Shown: positions 5,782 to 7,990 of the stretch, one piece after another
Position numbering within the stretch: the first letter of the stretch is position 1
Layout of the letters: every line of letters starts with the position of its first letter
Assembly (NCBI GenBank): GCA_039029515.1
Contig: JBCCFX010000183.1
Span: 1-7,990 of the forward strand
Reading direction: 5' to 3'
Length of the DNA stretch: 7,990 bases
DNA from: JBCCFX01 sp039029515
GTDB lineage: Bacteria; Planctomycetota; Phycisphaerae; Phycisphaerales; SM1A02
The notes under the pieces: model-generated
Database searches by the model: none
What the model was told of the DNA's origin: nothing
Seen by the model: the letters and a program-made list of their open reading frames with translations, nothing else
Made by a program: the position numbers and the translations under genes

Positions 5782-7869
5782 ATGCCCCGCATCACCCTGC
5801 CCGATGGTTCCGTTCGTGAATTCGATCAGCCGGTCACCGCGTATGACGTCGCGGCCGACATCGGCGCCGGCCTCGCCAAGGCGGCGATCGGCGCCCAGAT
5901 CGACGGCGTGCTGAGCGACCTCTCGACGACGATCGAGCAGGACGTCGAACTTGCGCTGATCACGCCAATGAACCGCAAGTCGGGCGAGTCAACCGATGAA
6001 GCGCTGTACCTCATTCGGCACTCCGCGGCCCACGTGATGGCCGAAGCGATCCAGCGTGTCGTGCCCGGCGTACAGCTCGTCTACGGTCCGCCCGTCGAGA
6101 ACGGTTTCTATTACGACATGTATGTGCCGGCCGATCGACCGATCTCCAGCGAAGACTTCGAAACGATCGAGACCGAGATGAAGGCGATCATCAAGGAAGA
6201 TCGGCCGTTCACGCGATACGAAATGCCCGTCGCCGATGGCATGACCAAACTGAACGATGAAGGCTCGAAGTACAAGGTCGATAACGCCCAGCGCGCCATC
6301 GACGCCGGCAGCGATGTGCTGAGCTGGTACGCAACCGGTACGCCAAACGAGAACTGGGAAGATCTCTGCCGCGGCCCGCATGTGCCTTCGACCGGTCGCA
6401 TCGGCGCGGTGAAGGTGATGAGCCTTGCCTCGTCGTACTGGCATGGCGATGCGAACTCCGATCAGCTCACGCGTGTGTACGGCACCGCATTCGCAGATAA
6501 GAAGCAGCTCAAGGCACATCTCGAGCAACTCGAAGAAGCTCGCGCGCGCGATCACCGCGTGCTCGGCAAGCAACTTCGACTGTTCCACTTCGACGACATG
6601 GTCGGCGCGGGACTCGCACTGTGGACGCCGAACGGTGCGTGCGTGCGGAACGAGCTTCAGAACTTCATCGCGGAAGAGTTGCGGAAGCAGGGGTATCACC
6701 AGGTCTTCACGCCGCACATCGGCAAGCTGGATCTCTACAAGACCTCCGGGCACTTCCCGTACTACCAGGAGAGTCAGTATCCTCCGCTGGTGAACCACGA
6801 GCAGCTTGCGGAGTTCGCTTCCGAAGGCTGTTCATGCAGCGATCTGGCGAACCGCATGAAGGACGGCGAGATCGATGGCTATCTCCTGAAGCCGATGAAC
6901 TGTCCGCATCACATCAAGATCTTCGACTCGGCGCCGCACAGTTACCGCGATCTGCCGGTGCGCCTCGCCGAGTTCGGCACGGTGTATCGCTGGGAGCAAT
7001 CGGGCGAGATTGGCGGGCTCACGCGCGTGCGCGGTTTCACGCAGGACGATGCGCACCTGTTCTGCACCGAAGAGCAGGTCGAACAGGAATTGCTGGGTTG
7101 TCTTGAGCTGGTGAAGATCATCTTCTCAACGCTCGGTATGAATGACTACCGTGTGCGCGTCGGGAAGCGCGATCCGGATTCAACGAAGTACGTTGGTGAG
7201 CCGGAACAATGGGACAAGGCAGAAGAGGCATGCCGGAACGCAGCGCGTTCACTCGGCGTGCCGTTCAGCGAAGAAGAAGGTGAAGCGGCGTTCTACGGTC
7301 CGAAGATTGACTTCGTGGTGAAGGATGTCGTTGGTCGCGAGTGGCAGCTCGGTACGGTGCAGGTGGATTACAACCTGCCGAAGCGATTCGACCTGAGTTA
7401 CATCGGGCCGGACAACGCACCGCATCGGCCGGTCATGATTCACCGCGCGCCGTTCGGTTCAATGGAGCGTTTCGTGGGCGTATTGATCGAGCACTTCGCG
7501 GGCGCGTTCCCGACGTGGCTGGCACCGGAACAGGTTCGTGTCCTGCCGATCAGCGACAAATCCGCGGACTACGCCCAGAAAGTCGCATCGAAGCTCAAGG
7601 CTCGCGGGGTCCGCGTGACAACGGATGATTCCGGCGAGCGCGTACAGGCGAAGATCGCGATCGGCTCGGGGCTGAAGATTCCGTACATGCTGATCGTCGG
7701 TCCGAAGGATGCCGCCGCGCGTGTGGTGAGCGTTCGGGCGTTCGGCACGGAGCGCGATCTCGGCACGCTGGACCTCGATGCGTTTGTGGATTCTCTGTCG
7801 GACGAGATTTCGACCCGCGGTGGCGAGACGGTGGTCGAGAGGCATTTCGTTGAGGAAGCGATTCGGTAG
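5782..7869 (+). CDS. thrS: Threonyl-tRNA synthetase
   Basis: Cytoplasmic class II synthetase that charges tRNA-Thr with threonine and edits mischarged seryl-tRNA-Thr. At 695 residues it is longer than the E. coli enzyme (642). Domains in order: N-terminal TGS (about 1-65); editing domain (about 70-230) with the metal/editing residues H80, H84, C196 and H200; catalytic domain (about 255-560); anticodon-binding domain (about 577-675). The catalytic zinc ligands are C374 (MNCPHH), H425 (QDDAH) and H554 (IHRAPFG). Motif 2 begins near R394 (RLAEFGTVYRWE) and motif 3 holds R563 (GSMERF). All key residues are present, so it should be active. Compared with E. coli there is a roughly 25-residue insertion before the MNCPHH zinc motif (about 335-363), containing a C350-x-C352 pair. 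It lies downstream of the giant gene on the same strand but is separated by a repeat-filled 200-base spacer, so it probably has its own promoter. No T-box-like leader is seen. Confidence 0.98.
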   Translation: MPRITLPDGSVREFDQPVTAYDVAADIGAGLAKAAIGAQIDGVLSDLSTTIEQDVELALITPMNRKSGESTDEALYLIRHSAAHVMAEAIQRVVPGVQLVYGPPVENGFYYDMYVPADRPISSEDFETIETEMKAIIKEDRPFTRYEMPVADGMTKLNDEGSKYKVDNAQRAIDAGSDVLSWYATGTPNENWEDLCRGPHVPSTGRIGAVKVMSLASSYWHGDANSDQLTRVYGTAFADKKQLKAHLEQLEEARARDHRVLGKQLRLFHFDDMVGAGLALWTPNGACVRNELQNFIAEELRKQGYHQVFTPHIGKLDLYKTSGHFPYYQESQYPPLVNHEQLAEFASEGCSCSDLANRMKDGEIDGYLLKPMNCPHHIKIFDSAPHSYRDLPVRLAEFGTVYRWEQSGEIGGLTRVRGFTQDDAHLFCTEEQVEQELLGCLELVKIIFSTLGMNDYRVRVGKRDPDSTKYVGEPEQWDKAEEACRNAARSLGVPFSEEEGEAAFYGPKIDFVVKDVVGREWQLGTVQVDYNLPKRFDLSYIGPDNAPHRPVMIHRAPFGSMERFVGVLIEHFAGAFPTWLAPEQVRVLPISDKSADYAQKVASKLKARGVRVTTDDSGERVQAKIAIGSGLKIPYMLIVGPKDAAARVVSVRAFGTERDLGTLDLDAFVDSLSDEISTRGGETVVERHFVEEAIR

Positions 7870-7871
7870 TA

Positions 7872-7990
7872 GGGATTCGGGATTCGGGGCAGGAGAGCGT
7901 TGAGAGTCGAACGTAGAGCGTTGGACATTGAGCGTCCGTCGATTGCTCTCGCACAACCCATGACCCACAACCCACAGCCCACAGCCCACA
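7872..7990. repeat. Degenerate heptamer tract D (17 units, continues past the window)
   Basis: It starts two bases after the thrS TAG and divides into 17 consecutive 7-base words up to the last base. The left part is G-rich (GGGATTC twice, GAGAGCG, TTGAGAG, TAGAGCG, TTGAGCG). The right part is C-rich (ACCCATG, ACCCACA twice, GCCCACA twice). This is the same G-rich then C-rich order as in tract C. No gene is visible within it. The tract is truncated by the window edge, so its true length is unknown. Confidence 0.8.

Noticed and set aside
5989..6798. 269-residue minus-strand open frame inside thrS
   Set aside because: It is antisense to highly conserved synthetase sequence and shows no domain of its own.

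Overview
The window most resembles the genome of a planctomycete, probably of the Phycisphaerae kind. The evidence is two secreted proteins that end in paired dockerin-like repeats of the PDNGDG..GNGVINIDDLL and ADIAPPGGNGxVNSDDL types, a long run of DCNGNGIPDxCE calcium-binding repeats, and intergenic spacers filled with degenerate short tandem repeats. This placement is inference from protein style; no rRNA or other phylogenetic marker apart from thrS is present.

Layout. Positions 1-169 are non-coding: a 19-base perfect inverted repeat, a short heptamer tract and a hairpin that probably terminates the first gene. A secreted cysteine-rich protein of 386 residues lies on the minus strand (170-1330). 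A 528-base divergent spacer follows, mostly 7-base-period repeat DNA. A giant secreted protein on the plus strand starts at about 1859. It has a signal peptide, a right-handed beta-helix, eleven calcium-binding repeats and a beta-propeller-like region. Its frame is broken by a single TAA at 5102-5104 but stays open in the same frame to 5581, where two dockerin-like repeats lie. A 200-base spacer made largely of heptamers comes next, then an intact threonyl-tRNA synthetase gene (thrS, 5782-7869), then another heptamer tract that runs off the window.

How the parts relate. The two secreted proteins are divergently transcribed and both carry dockerin-like C-terminal modules, so they may be displayed or retained at the cell surface in the same way. 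No enzyme active site is recognisable in either, so a structural, adhesive or binding role is more likely than catalysis. thrS is an unrelated housekeeping gene that happens to be downstream.

Most worth a second look: (1) all four spacer regions hold degenerate repeats with a strict 7-base register, up to 22-23 consecutive heptamers; the clearest tracts are organised as a G-rich block followed by a C-rich block, with words shared between tracts, often in inverted orientation; (2) the in-frame TAA inside the giant gene falls where an aromatic residue is expected and separates the protein from its dockerin-like end; (3) the minus-strand protein is built from a duplicated module with an exactly repeated six-cysteine spacing. 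I see no CRISPR array, transposase, phage gene, toxin-antitoxin pair or defence system.
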